From an uncultured Alcanivorax sp. (GTDB lineage: Bacteria; Pseudomonadota; Gammaproteobacteria; Pseudomonadales; Alcanivoracaceae), in the NCBI GenBank assembly GCA_913055795.1, contig CAJXLA010000004.1, positions 1-59,290 on the forward strand: 59,290 nt of DNA, given 5' to 3'. Of this stretch, positions 9,704-18,164 are shown piece after piece. The notes under the pieces were generated by a model. The model was not told the origin of the DNA. It searched no databases and saw only the letters and a program-made list of their open reading frames with translations. Both the position numbers and the translations under genes were made by a program. The stretch's first letter is position 1. Each line of letters starts with the position of its first letter.

Positions 9704-10684
9704 TTATCCGTCGAAAGACGGATACAGACTGTCACGCAGCAGACGGCGCCAGTGGTGCTCCTCGTCCGCCGCCAGGATCAGCGCCAGCCGGCCCTGATCA
9801 TCCAGCACTTCCAGACTGGTTTCGATGCCCCGCAGGCCGGGTCGGCGCACGCGCCATACGGAGCCCAGGCGGGGACAGGACCACTCGTGGCGCGATGGTC
9901 CCAGACAGAAATACAAGCGCCGACCGTGCCAGCCGCGGGCATGAGGCACCGCGTGGAAACGCTGCCGCCCGTGAGCCCAAAGCTGCGTCATCCGGATCGC
10001 CAGGGTGCGCGCCTGGGCCATGGCAAGCACTGAAGGCAGGGTTTCCGGAGCCACGGGCAGGGCATACTGATCACCGATGCGGTGATACACCCGGGCACGC
10101 TCCAGTCGCCGCCGTTGCAGCTCCCGGCTGAACTCCGCCTCGCTCAAGCACTGACACCAGTGACGTTCCAGTTCACTGAGCTCACCGGCGCGCGGCGCCC
10201 GTTGTGTCTCCGGTGCCGTTTCCAGTTCCGGCAGACAATCCTGGCGTGGATGCAGGTGGGCACCGATCAGTTGCTCCAGACGCTGTCCGGTTGCGGGCTC
10301 ACCCGGCACCAGGGCTTGCACCAGTTCTCCTGCGCGGTCAAACAACAACAGGCTCCGTGCCGACAGTTCGGCATCCAGCGGCCGCAGTGTGGCCAGCATC
10401 AGCTCCGGGGTCCGGCGGTAATGCAACTCCAGCGAAGCCCCGTAGAGCCAGGCTCCGTCCTCGTCCGGACCCCGTTCACGTGGGCAACAGGCGGCAGCGC
10501 TGCGCGCCAGCCGGTTGCCGGCATGGATATTCAGCAGCGGCATGGACGCCAGCGCGCGCGTCAGCGCGACCGGCTCCGCATGGATCCGGAATACCGTATC
10601 GCCGAGTCCGCGCAGACAGTGCCACAACGTGCCGGCGTGGGCCCGGCCCGGACCACTGTGGTATTCCTCGGGGAAGATTCGCAT
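9704..10684 (-). CDS. HemS/HmuS-like haem-handling protein
   Basis: A 326-residue cytoplasmic protein resembling hemin-degrading/transport factors of the HemS/ChuS group. It looks like two weakly repeated halves, each ending in a strand-loop-strand motif: SLLLFDRAGELVQALV at about 115-130 and SLEVLDDQGRLALIL near 295. These correspond to the SLQFFD-x-x-G motif of HemS repeats. The haem ligand His cannot be placed with certainty and conservation is low, so this is a divergent member. ATG 10684 is chosen because GGAGGT ends four bases before it. hemP lies 106 bp upstream on the same strand behind a Fur box, which supports a haem or iron role. Confidence 0.6.
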   Translation of the reverse strand: MRIFPEEYHSGPGRAHAGTLWHCLRGLGDTVFRIHAEPVALTRALASMPLLNIHAGNRLARSAAACCPRERGPDEDGAWLYGASLELHYRRTPELMLATLRPLDAELSARSLLLFDRAGELVQALVPGEPATGQRLEQLIGAHLHPRQDCLPELETAPETQRAPRAGELSELERHWCQCLSEAEFSRELQRRRLERARVYHRIGDQYALPVAPETLPSVLAMAQARTLAIRMTQLWAHGRQRFHAVPHARGWHGRRLYFCLGPSRHEWSCPRLGSVWRVRRPGLRGIETSLEVLDDQGRLALILAADEEHHWRRLLRDSLYPSFDG

Positions 10685-10790
10685 ACACACCTCCAGCCCT
10701 TGCGGGCAATACCATGAAAAAGAAGGACTGGCTGGCGTCGGCTGGCTGATCCTGTCAGGGAGAACCCGATTTCCGTGATTTCATTTTTTG

Positions 10791-10955
10791 CTACTTCGTG
10801 AGGATCAGCTTGCCGGCCCGGGTGCGGCGCAGCTGATAGACCTCGCTACCGTGTTCGATCAGCACACTGCTGGAGCGGCGGAACAGATAACGGCTGTCCA
10901 ACCGCTGCCGATGCACCGGAATCCAGCGTGTAGTGCTGCCTTGTTGTTCGGTCAT
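10791..10955 (-). CDS. hemP: Hemin uptake protein HemP
   Basis: A 54-residue HemP/HmuP family protein. The core LDSRYLFRRSSSVLIEHG is followed by YQLRRTRAGKLILTK, the diagnostic C-terminal motif. HemP/HmuP proteins are small and are needed for full expression of haem receptor genes in some alpha- and betaproteobacteria. The ATG at 10955 has AGGAGAG just upstream; an in-frame extension upstream runs through the Fur site and is not credible. A HemS-like gene follows on the same strand. No TonB-dependent haem receptor or ABC uptake genes are present in this window. Confidence 0.9.
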   Translation of the reverse strand: MTEQQGSTTRWIPVHRQRLDSRYLFRRSSSVLIEHGSEVYQLRRTRAGKLILTK

Positions 10956-10979
10956 GACCCTCTCCTTATCATCTTTAAT

Positions 10980-11012
10980 GATAATGATTATCATTTCTTT
11001 ATGGAGAGTCAA
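10980..11012 (-). promoter_or_regulatory. Fur box and promoter of hemP
   Basis: On the minus strand 10998-10980 reads AGAAATGATAATCATTATC, matching 16 of 19 positions of the classical Fur box (GATAATGATAATCATTATC). A -35 TTGACT lies at 11012-11007, and TG-n-TAATCA, 16 bp downstream, can serve as an extended -10 inside the Fur box. Iron-loaded Fur would block polymerase, so hemP and probably the downstream HemS-like gene should be induced in iron starvation. The divergent gene at 11089 may share the regulation. Confidence 0.88.
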
Positions 11013-11088
11013 CCCCGTTCCGAGAAATTCGCCGGCAGCGCGAGACAGGCATGACAAGGCGGTTGGGGAGGCGTTAGAGTATAGTTCC

Positions 11089-11604
11089 ATGGATACCGCA
11101 GCGAAGTCAGCCGCCACCGAATCGCCCCAGGAACACCTGGCCGCCATTCTCGAGAGCCATCAACCGAGCCATTTGTTGTCCGTGTCCGAGCAGCCCGTGC
11201 CCTTGCTGGAGCACTGGTGCACGGATCACGACTGCGCGCTCACCGAGGTGCAGGAAGTCGATCCCCTGCCCGAGCTGAAGAAACTGGGCCGCTTCGACAT
11301 GGCCATCGTGGCCGAGCAGCTCGAGTACATGAATCATCACGCCGCCGAGGAACTCATCGGCCGGCTGCGCAACCTGCATACGCAAAGCCTGGTGGTGGTC
11401 TATCAGCCCCAGCTGGCACCGGACCGGCTGCGCTGGTCCCGTACCGATTTTCTCGGCATGGGGCTGCGCCACGAGGCGAGCTTCGAAAATGAAGGCCGGC
11501 GCATGGTCCTGTACAGTTACGAACTGGCTTCGTACAACTTCGTGCGCACCTGGAACAACCCGCGTTTCTGGGCCAACCCGGAAATGTGGGGCTATTGGTG
11601 GTAA
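11089..11604 (+). CDS. Uncharacterised protein, probably DUF6231 family
   Basis: A 171-residue soluble protein. It has a methyltransferase-like layout without a SAM glycine motif: HLLSVSEQPVPLLEHW, then FDMAIVAEQLEYM and LIGRLRNLHTQSLVVVY, ending in a very distinctive Trp-rich tail (RTWNNPRFWANPEMWGYWW). I recall such tails in proteins annotated DUF6231 in Halomonas and Pseudomonas; the name is from memory. Function is unknown. It is divergent from hemP, and the ATG at 11089 lies 77 bp from that gene's -35. The next gene follows after 31 bp, so the two are likely cotranscribed. Confidence 0.7.
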   Translation: MDTAAKSAATESPQEHLAAILESHQPSHLLSVSEQPVPLLEHWCTDHDCALTEVQEVDPLPELKKLGRFDMAIVAEQLEYMNHHAAEELIGRLRNLHTQSLVVVYQPQLAPDRLRWSRTDFLGMGLRHEASFENEGRRMVLYSYELASYNFVRTWNNPRFWANPEMWGYWW

Positions 11605-11635
11605 TCCCCGCAAACCGCTGCAAGGATCTCCCGGC

Positions 11636-12328
11636 TTGATTCTCTCCCGTGTGCACGAGGCCCTGCGTTTCTGGTGGAACTTTCTCGGGCCGCTGCTGCT
11701 GGTTACGGCCCCTTTTGCCCTGGCCGGCGAGGCCGTGCAGATCTGGCAGGGCCCGGCCCTGCAATTCAATGAGCAGGGCGTTTTCCAGGATGTCACCACC
11801 GTCAGTGCGGTGGTGCTGGTCCTGCTGCAACCCTTTTCGGCGGGTGCGCTGATCGCCCGCCTGGATGCTCTCGAACACGGCGTGCAGCGAAGCCTGATGG
11901 AATGTATCGGCGTGGGTGTGCGCGTAGCGCCCATCCTCATGCTGGCCTATGCCCTCATGGCCGTGGCCGTCTATGTGGGTCTGTTGATGCTGATTCTGCC
12001 GGGCATCTGGGCCTATATTCGCCTGAGCCTGTCCTCCTTTCTGATCACACTGGAAGGCATGACCCCCCTGGAAGCCGTGCAGACCAGTTTCGAGCGCACC
12101 GCCGGTTCCGTGCAGTGGCAATTGCTTCTGGCCTGGCTCTTTGTCGTGCTGCTGGTCTTCAGCGTGATCAATCTGGTGGGCGGCGCTGCCCAGTCCGCAC
12201 TGGGCGATCAACCGGCACTGGATCTGGGCCTGGGCGTGCTGGCCTCGCTGGGCGGCGCGCTGATTTCCGTTCTGGTGTTTCGCTTTTATGGCCTGACGCG
12301 GCCGTCCGCGCCGGCGGGCGAAGACTGA
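11636..12328 (+). CDS. Polytopic membrane protein, YciC/UPF0259-like
   Basis: A 230-residue inner-membrane protein with about five or six hydrophobic segments (residues ~15-35, 50-75, 95-135, 160-185, 195-220). Between them lies VGLLMLILPGIWAYIRLSL, a motif typical of YciC (UPF0259) and related DUF975-like proteins, followed by EGMTPLEAVQTSFERTAGS, reminiscent of the 'short helix then W' region in that group. Function is unknown. No ATG is suitably placed: TTG at 11636 is chosen because AAGGAT sits eight bases upstream and the first membrane segment follows at once. It converges on the SLC13 gene with a 13-bp gap. Confidence 0.6.
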   Translation: MILSRVHEALRFWWNFLGPLLLVTAPFALAGEAVQIWQGPALQFNEQGVFQDVTTVSAVVLVLLQPFSAGALIARLDALEHGVQRSLMECIGVGVRVAPILMLAYALMAVAVYVGLLMLILPGIWAYIRLSLSSFLITLEGMTPLEAVQTSFERTAGSVQWQLLLAWLFVVLLVFSVINLVGGAAQSALGDQPALDLGLGVLASLGGALISVLVFRFYGLTRPSAPAGED

Positions 12329-12341
12329 TCAGTCCCGCTGC

Positions 12342-14105
12342 TCAGAAAGACCAGACCAGCGGCACCAGCCCCACCACCACCACGGCTGCGGTCAGGGTCA
12401 TGGGCAGCCCCACACGCAGATAATCCGTGAAATGATAACCGCCGGGGCCCATGACCATGAGATTGGTCTGATATCCCAGGGGTGAAAGGAAACTTGCCGA
12501 AGCAGCGAACATGACCGTCACCACATAGGGCATGAAACTCACGCCCAGCTGGCCGGCCATGGCCACGGCGATGGGAAACATCAGCACGGCGGTGGCGTTG
12601 TTGGTAATGAGTTCCGTAAGGATCACCGTCATGGCATAGATCAGCGCCAGCGCGACCCAGGGATGCATCCCCCCGAATAACAGGACGTCGGCGATATGAT
12701 CGGCCGCGCCGGAAACCTCCATGGCCTGGCCCAGGGCAAAGGAAGCGGCGATGACGATCAGCACCTGATAATCAATGGCGCGCCGCGCCTGGATGGCGGT
12801 AACGCAGCGTGTAAGCAGCATGGTGCCCGCGGCCACCAGCGCCGCCTCGAACACCGTCAGCAAGCCGGTGATATTGAGCGCCACCATGCCCGCGAGAATC
12901 AGCCCGGCCAGCGGCGCCTTGCGGTGATCCGGACGGCCACTGTCATTGAGCAGGCTGACCAGCAGAAAATCACGCCGGAAGCGGTACTGCTCCACAAACT
13001 CCGGACTGCCTTCCAGCAGCAGCGTATCACCCACCTGCAGGCGGATATCACCGATCTTGCCGGACAGGCGTTCACCCCGGCGGGAAATGGCGAGAATGGC
13101 GGCTCCGTAATGGGTACGAAAGCGCGTCTCGCGCACATTGTAGCCCAGCCCCGGAAAGTCCGGGCCCAGCACCACCTCGATCAGGCAGCGCTTGTGATTT
13201 TCCAGCTCGAGCTTCTCGGTGCCGCCATGGGCGGGGGCCAGCCCACGCAGCTCACGCACTTCTTCGGCGCAACGGGGTTCACCGATAAAGCGGATCAAAT
13301 CGCCACTTTCCAGGATCGTGTCCGGGCCCACCGCCGTGAGCAGCCGACCCTGACGCTCAAGCTCGGTGAGATAGCCGTAGGCAAGCTGACGCAGACCAGC
13401 TTCGGCAATGGTCTGGCCGGCCAGGGGGCTGCCCGCCGGCACTTTCATGTCCACACTGTATTCGCGCGCGCTTTCCACCTGCTGCATGAGTCCCACCCGT
13501 TCGGGCAGCAAGCGTGCGCTGATGAGCAGAAACACCAGGGCACCGGCGGCGAGCAGGGGCAGACCCACCCAGGCCAGCTCGAACAGGCCCAGCGCTTCAC
13601 CGGTTTTGTCCTGAATCAGCCCGTCCACGACCAGATTGGTGCTGGTGCCGATCAGGGTGCAGGTTCCCCCCAGAATAGCGAACCAGGACAGCGGCATCAG
13701 CAAGCGCGAGGCGGAAATACCCAGCCGCCGGCTCCACTCCTGCACCGCCGGAATGAACATGGCCACCACGGCGGTGTTGTTCATGAAGGCGCTGAGACCG
13801 GCGGCCGGACCAATCAGCCGCACCTGAGCCCGGGCGGCGCTGCCCGGCATGCCCAGCAAGTGGTCCGCCATCCAGCGCACCGCTCCGGTCTGCTTGAGCC
13901 CGGCCGAGAGAATATAGAGCACGGCCACGGTCAGCACGCCCGGATTGCTGAAGCCCACCAGCGCCTGGCGCGGCGTGAGCACCCCCGAGATCAGCAACAG
14001 GGTCAAAGCGGCGCCCAGCACCATGTCCGCCGGCACACGGGTACCGATCAGCGTCACGAAGACGGCCCCGATGACGATCAGGGTGATGATGGCGGCGGGT
14101 TCCAT
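12342..14105 (-). CDS. SLC13-family permease with TrkA-C (RCK_C) domains
   Basis: A 587-residue transporter of the SLC13/DASS or ArsB-NhaD superfamily. There are about five membrane segments in residues 1-195, including the conserved AFMNNTAVVAMF and IGTSTNLVVDGL motifs, the latter typical of sodium-coupled anion sites. Two TrkA-C-like regulatory domains follow (residues ~210-295 and 300-380), then the second membrane half with ITNNATAVLMFPIA and SPLGYQTNLMVMGPGGY. Such proteins carry dicarboxylates, sulfate or similar anions; the substrate is undetermined. It lies 53 bp downstream of folA on the same strand, so it may be the last gene of that transcript. Confidence 0.88.
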   Translation of the reverse strand: MEPAAIITLIVIGAVFVTLIGTRVPADMVLGAALTLLLISGVLTPRQALVGFSNPGVLTVAVLYILSAGLKQTGAVRWMADHLLGMPGSAARAQVRLIGPAAGLSAFMNNTAVVAMFIPAVQEWSRRLGISASRLLMPLSWFAILGGTCTLIGTSTNLVVDGLIQDKTGEALGLFELAWVGLPLLAAGALVFLLISARLLPERVGLMQQVESAREYSVDMKVPAGSPLAGQTIAEAGLRQLAYGYLTELERQGRLLTAVGPDTILESGDLIRFIGEPRCAEEVRELRGLAPAHGGTEKLELENHKRCLIEVVLGPDFPGLGYNVRETRFRTHYGAAILAISRRGERLSGKIGDIRLQVGDTLLLEGSPEFVEQYRFRRDFLLVSLLNDSGRPDHRKAPLAGLILAGMVALNITGLLTVFEAALVAAGTMLLTRCVTAIQARRAIDYQVLIVIAASFALGQAMEVSGAADHIADVLLFGGMHPWVALALIYAMTVILTELITNNATAVLMFPIAVAMAGQLGVSFMPYVVTVMFAASASFLSPLGYQTNLMVMGPGGYHFTDYLRVGLPMTLTAAVVVVGLVPLVWSF

Positions 14106-14158
14106 GGGTACAAGACTCCGGAATCAGGTTCGGCTTGCGGACTCGGGCACGGAGGACA

Positions 14159-14680
14159 TCATTGCCGGCGTGGGCTTCGTTCGTAGACGACAAGACTGTA
14201 GTCGTATTCATCGCCCGGCTGGGCGGCATCATCATCACGCTCAAACTCACGCCAGTATCCGGCTTCCATGGCCGGGAAAAAGGTATCCCCGTCCACGTCC
14301 GCGTGCACCTCGGTCACGTAAACCCGGTCCGCGCGCGTCAAGGCCTCGCGGAAAATATCGGCGCCGCCGATGACCACCACTTCGCCGGCTTCATCCCGGG
14401 CCGCCACCTGGGTACCCAGCTCCAGCGCCTCGTTGAGCGAGTGCACCACCTCACCGCCTTCGGCTTCGTAATCCGGCCGCCGGGTAATGACAATATTGGT
14501 CCGGCCCGGCAATGCCCGGTTCAGCGATTCCCAGGTACGCCGGCCCATGATCACGGGCTTGCCCCGGGTAACGCGCTTGAAATACTGCAAATCACCGGGC
14601 AGACGCCAGGGCAGTTCGTTGTTCCGCCCAATGCACTGATTGCGGGCCCGGGCGACCATGAGCGCCAGTTCAACGGACAT
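14159..14680 (-). CDS. folA: Dihydrofolate reductase
   Basis: A protein of about 173 residues with the full DHFR pattern: ALMVARARNQCIGRNNELPWRLPGDL (shown in part: GRNNELPWRLPGDL), then KPVIMGRRTWESL and VVVIGGADIFREAL, and the D-G-D-TFFP motif near the end. It reduces dihydrofolate with NADPH and regenerates the cofactor consumed by ThyA. Two adjacent ATG codons exist. The second (14680) is preferred because AGGAGG ends only one base before the first. It follows thyA by 8 bp, as in Pseudomonas-type lgt-thyA-folA clusters. Confidence 0.95.
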   Translation of the reverse strand: MSVELALMVARARNQCIGRNNELPWRLPGDLQYFKRVTRGKPVIMGRRTWESLNRALPGRTNIVITRRPDYEAEGGEVVHSLNEALELGTQVAARDEAGEVVVIGGADIFREALTRADRVYVTEVHADVDGDTFFPAMEAGYWREFERDDDAAQPGDEYDYSLVVYERSPRRQ

Positions 14681-14688
14681 CATCCCTC

Positions 14689-15522
14689 CTACACCGCCAC
14701 CGGGGCCTTGATATGTGGATGGGGATCATAGCCAACCAGTTCGAAATCCTCGTAGCGGAAGGCGAACAGATCCTCCACTTCGGGATTGAGTTTCATGGTG
14801 GGCGGATCCCGCGGTTGTCGCTGCAGCTGTTCATCCGCCTGTTCCAGATGATTGCTGTACAGATGGGCGTCACCCAGGGTATGGACAAACTCGCCGGGTT
14901 CGAGATCACACACCTGCGCCACCATGAGGGTCAGCAGCGCATAGGAGGCAATATTGAACGGCACCCCGATGAAGATATCACCACTGCGCTGATAAAGCTG
15001 GCAGGACAAACGCCCGTCGGCCACATGGAACTGGAACAGGCAGTGACAGGGCGGCAGGGCCTGAAGGCCCCGGCCGGCGTTCTCGTGGGGCGCCCGACCG
15101 GGCTCCGGCAGTACGGCCGGATTCCAGGCCGAGACCACCAGTCGGCGCGAATCCGGGTTGGTGCGGATGCCGTGGAGCACCTCGCTGAGCTGATCAATGG
15201 TGCGCCCGTCCGGCGCCGGCCAGCGCCGCCACTGCTCGCCATAGACCGGACCCAGCTCACCGTCCTCGGTGGCCCATTCATCCCAGATGGAAACCTTGTT
15301 CCGGTTGAGATAATCGATATTGGTATCCCCGGAGAGAAACCACAGCAGCTCGTGAATAATGGAGCGCAAATGGAGTTTCTTGGTGGTCAGCAGCGGAAAC
15401 CCCCGGGCCAGATCGAAACGCATCTGATAGCCGAAGAGCCCGTAGGTGCCCGTGCCCGTACGGTCATGCTTGTAGACACCGTTTTCCCGCGCCTGACGCA
15501 GAAGATCGAGATACTGTTTCAC
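14689..15522 (-). CDS. thyA: Thymidylate synthase
   Basis: A 277-residue ThyA. It methylates dUMP with methylene-tetrahydrofolate. Motifs are [12 protein letters not shown], the catalytic Cys in [28 protein letters not shown] (in part) and HLYSNHLEQ. The start is a GTG at 15522 that shares four bases with the lgt stop (GTGA), so thyA translation is probably coupled to lgt. Compared with E. coli ThyA (264 residues) there is an insertion of about 13-15 residues ([14 protein letters not shown]) just before the active-site Cys, seen in some other gammaproteobacteria. No ATG gives a better start. Confidence 0.95.
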   Translation of the reverse strand: MKQYLDLLRQARENGVYKHDRTGTGTYGLFGYQMRFDLARGFPLLTTKKLHLRSIIHELLWFLSGDTNIDYLNRNKVSIWDEWATEDGELGPVYGEQWRRWPAPDGRTIDQLSEVLHGIRTNPDSRRLVVSAWNPAVLPEPGRAPHENAGRGLQALPPCHCLFQFHVADGRLSCQLYQRSGDIFIGVPFNIASYALLTLMVAQVCDLEPGEFVHTLGDAHLYSNHLEQADEQLQRQPRDPPTMKLNPEVEDLFAFRYEDFELVGYDPHPHIKAPVAV

Positions 15523-16310
15523 GTCTGGCTCCCGGCACCACGGTAGGCCCAGACCATCAGGCCAACACCGGCAATCACCAGAGGTATACTCAAGAGCTGG
15601 CCCATGGTTACCCAGCCGAAGGCCAGATAACCGATATGCGGGTCGGGCGAACGGAAAAACTCCACGAAGATGCGGAACACCCCATAGCCGGCCCCAAAGA
15701 GGCCGGTGACTGCGCCAGCGGGACGCGGGTGGCGGGAATAAACCCACAGAATCACGAAGAGCGCGATGCCTTCCAGGGCCAGTTCATACAGCTGGGAGGG
15801 ATGGCGCTCCAGCCCGCGCGGGTCACGCGGGAAGACCATGGCCCAGGGCAGGTCCGCGGGCTTGCCCCAGAGCTCGCCGTTGATGAAGTTGCCCAGCCGG
15901 CCGGCGCCAAGTCCGATGGGCATCACCGGCACGGCAAAATCGGCCACCTGAAAGTACCCCTTGTTGTACTTGCGCGCGAAGAGCCAGAACGATACCAGCA
16001 CGCCGATGACACCGCCATGGAAGGCCATACCCCCTTCCCAGATGCGCAACAGCCAGAGCGGATCCCCCAAGAACTGCTCGAAGTTGTAAAAGACCACATA
16101 GCCGAAGCGTCCGCCCAGAATCACGCCCAGCGCCACATAAAAGACCAGATCGCCCACTTCCTCGCGTGTCCAGCCACTGCCCGGCTGGCGCGCACGCCAG
16201 AGACACAGCAGCCAGCCGGCGCCAAAGCCCACCAGATACATCATGCCGTACCAGTGCACCTGCAACGGCCCCAGACTGATCATGACCGGATCGATTTCCG
16301 GATACTGCAT
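15519..16310 (-). CDS. lgt: Prolipoprotein diacylglyceryl transferase
   Basis: A 263-residue, seven-helix inner-membrane enzyme. It moves diacylglycerol from phosphatidylglycerol to the lipobox Cys of prolipoproteins. Signature parts seen: [11 protein letters not shown] near the N-terminus, [20 protein letters not shown] (conserved HGG) and [17 protein letters not shown], the Lgt signature with the essential Arg and Asn. Substrates encoded here include the TRL-like protein, LptM and the imelysin-like protein. It ends overlapping thyA (GTGA), and the TauE-like gene upstream ends 9 bp before its start. Confidence 0.97.
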   Translation of the reverse strand: MQYPEIDPVMISLGPLQVHWYGMMYLVGFGAGWLLCLWRARQPGSGWTREEVGDLVFYVALGVILGGRFGYVVFYNFEQFLGDPLWLLRIWEGGMAFHGGVIGVLVSFWLFARKYNKGYFQVADFAVPVMPIGLGAGRLGNFINGELWGKPADLPWAMVFPRDPRGLERHPSQLYELALEGIALFVILWVYSRHPRPAGAVTGLFGAGYGVFRIFVEFFRSPDPHIGYLAFGWVTMGQLLSIPLVIAGVGLMVWAYRGAGSQT

Positions 16311-16319
16311 GGCGAAGTC

Positions 16320-17126
16320 CTATCCCAGAACCAGTTTCAGACCAATGACGAACAGCACCACGGCAAACACCTTTTTCAGGCGCGCCGATGGCAGGCGATG
16401 GGCCAGCCGTGCGCCCACCCGCGCCAGCGGGAAGCTGGTGAGTACGATACCGCCCAGTGCGGGCAGATGGATATAGCCCAGCGTCGCTTCAGGCATCCCG
16501 GTTCGCCCCCAGCCCGCGACGGCAAAGCCGATGGTGCCCGCCAGCGCAATCACGAAACCCAGGGCCGCGGACACGGCCACCGCCGCGCGCATGTCCACGC
16601 CCCGGCTGCCGAGAAAGGGCACCGTGAGCGAGCCGCCACCGATACCGAAGAGGCTGGAGGCCAGCCCGATGACGCCACCCACGCCGGCCAGTGCAGATGG
16701 GCCGGGCAGGCGCTCCGGTCCCGGCGGCGCCGTACCGCGCCCGGCGCGAGCCATGCGCCAGGCGATCACCATGGCGAAAGCGCCGAACAGGCGCGCCAGG
16801 ATATCGCCCGGCAGCCAGTCCGCTACAAAAGCGCCGGCGAAAGCGCCCACGGCAATCCCCGCAGCCAGCTGTCCCGCCAGCGCCCAGCGCAGAAATCCGG
16901 CCTGATGATGGGTGCGCACGGCATTCAGCGAGGTCACCGTAATGGTCGCCAGGGAAGTGGCTACCGCCATCTGGGTTTTCACGGCGTCGGCAAAGTCCAG
17001 CAGGCTGAACACCAGAATCAGCGCCGGGACGATGATGATGCCGCCACCCAGTCCCAGCGTGCCCGCCAGCAAACCGGCCAGCGCGCCCAGCGCCAGAAAG
17101 ATGGGCAATAATTCCAGCAGGGTCAT
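16320..17126 (-). CDS. TauE/SafE-family membrane exporter
   Basis: A 268-residue protein with about eight membrane segments in two repeats, each marked by a glycine-rich motif: GTLGLGGGIIIVPAL (residues ~23-37) and SLFGIGGGSLTVPFLG (~160-175). This is the DUF81/TauE family, associated with export of sulfite or other sulfur or organic anions. A TauE-family gene lies between ptsP and lgt in Pseudomonas as well, so this position is ancestral. The actual substrate is unknown. It is 9 bp upstream of lgt on the same strand and probably part of the same transcript. Confidence 0.88.
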   Translation of the reverse strand: MTLLELLPIFLALGALAGLLAGTLGLGGGIIIVPALILVFSLLDFADAVKTQMAVATSLATITVTSLNAVRTHHQAGFLRWALAGQLAAGIAVGAFAGAFVADWLPGDILARLFGAFAMVIAWRMARAGRGTAPPGPERLPGPSALAGVGGVIGLASSLFGIGGGSLTVPFLGSRGVDMRAAVAVSAALGFVIALAGTIGFAVAGWGRTGMPEATLGYIHLPALGGIVLTSFPLARVGARLAHRLPSARLKKVFAVVLFVIGLKLVLG

Positions 17127-17213
17127 AGGATTGCGCCTGTCCGGTGAACCCGGGAGTGGTGCCGGCGGTCTGAATCCGTCACCATAGTCCGATCATTCCG
17201 GAATTCATGATCC

Positions 17214-17963
17214 ATGTGCATCATTCTCTTTTCCTGGCAACAACATCCCGACTATCCGCTGTTGGTAACTGCCAACCGGGATGAATTTCACGACCGCGCC
17301 ACGGAAGCCGCGGCCTGGCGCGGCCAGGTCTGCTGCGGCCTGGACGAGGTCGCCGGTGGCACCTGGATGGGTGTGACCGCCGATGGTCGCTTTGCCGCGC
17401 TGACCAACTACCGCGAACCACATGAACCCGATGCACCCCGCTCGCGCGGCCTCTTGCCGTATTTCTTCTTGCGCGGCGATCAGGACCCGGTGCGTTTCCT
17501 CGAAGACGTTGACGCCGAGCAGCATCATTATGCCGGCTTTAATCTGCTGATCGGTGACCGCGAGCAGCTCTGGTTCTTCTCCAACCGCGAAACCGGCCCG
17601 CCGCGCTCCGTGCCGCCGGGCGTGCACGGCCTGTCCAATGGCCTGCTCAATGAACCCTGGCCCAAGGTCGAAAAGGGCCGCAGCGAACTGGCGCGACTGA
17701 TGCAGCAAGAGCCTCGCCACCAGGCCTTGCTGGATATTGTCCGCGATACCAGCCAGCCGCCCGACCACCAGCTACCCGACACGGGCGTGGGCCTGGAAAC
17801 GGAACGGCTGGTGGCCCCGATGTTCATCCGCACGCCCCACTACGGCACACGCGCAAGCACCTCGGTGCTTGTCCCCCACCAGGGCGAACCCGAGCTGCGC
17901 GAACAGCTCTGGGACCGCCACGGCAACCCCCTGAATCAAGCCCTGAACGAAGCGAACAGCTAG
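17214..17963 (+). CDS. NRDE-domain (TANGO2-like) protein
   Basis: A 249-residue member of the NRDE/TANGO2 family. The start MCIILFSW with Cys2 as the potential N-terminal nucleophile, the namesake motif VTANRDEF, GTWMGVTADGRFAALTNYR and HGLSNGLLNEPWPKV are all typical. The fold resembles Ntn hydrolases and C45 acyltransferases. The biochemical role in bacteria is uncertain; eukaryotic TANGO2 has been connected with haem and lipid handling. It is divergent from the TauE gene by 87 bp and converges on ptsP across a large palindrome. Start and length look normal. Confidence 0.88.
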   Translation: MCIILFSWQQHPDYPLLVTANRDEFHDRATEAAAWRGQVCCGLDEVAGGTWMGVTADGRFAALTNYREPHEPDAPRSRGLLPYFFLRGDQDPVRFLEDVDAEQHHYAGFNLLIGDREQLWFFSNRETGPPRSVPPGVHGLSNGLLNEPWPKVEKGRSELARLMQQEPRHQALLDIVRDTSQPPDHQLPDTGVGLETERLVAPMFIRTPHYGTRASTSVLVPHQGEPELREQLWDRHGNPLNQALNEANS

Positions 17964-18002
17964 GCAACTCTTTCCCAGTGCCCCTGAGTTTATGTGATCC
18001 CG

Positions 18003-18164
18003 GGTCCTCTGGTCGGTCCCCGGGCGAGGGCTGTCGTTGTGATTTTTCGTTCGGCTCAAGGCGCGCCGACGCCGGCGTACTGCCTGTACGTCAAGGAGGC
18101 GCAACGCCGAACCGGACGAAAAAGCGCAGCGACAGCCCTTGCCCGGGGATCGATCCAGAGGTCC
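18003..18164. repeat. 162-bp imperfect palindrome between convergent genes
   Basis: A left arm (18003-18054) and a right arm (18112-18164) are inverted copies of one another with about ten differences, sharing blocks such as CCCCGGGC, AGGGCTGTCG and TTTTTCGT. The centre 18055-18111 contains CGTAC-tgcct-GTACG exactly on the dyad axis (18083). The ptsP stop codon begins at the base next to the right arm and the NRDE gene ends 39 bp before the left arm. The transcript from either strand would fold into one long hairpin. It looks like a mobile intergenic repeat that may also act as a bidirectional terminator or mRNA stabiliser; that role is inference. Confidence 0.85.
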
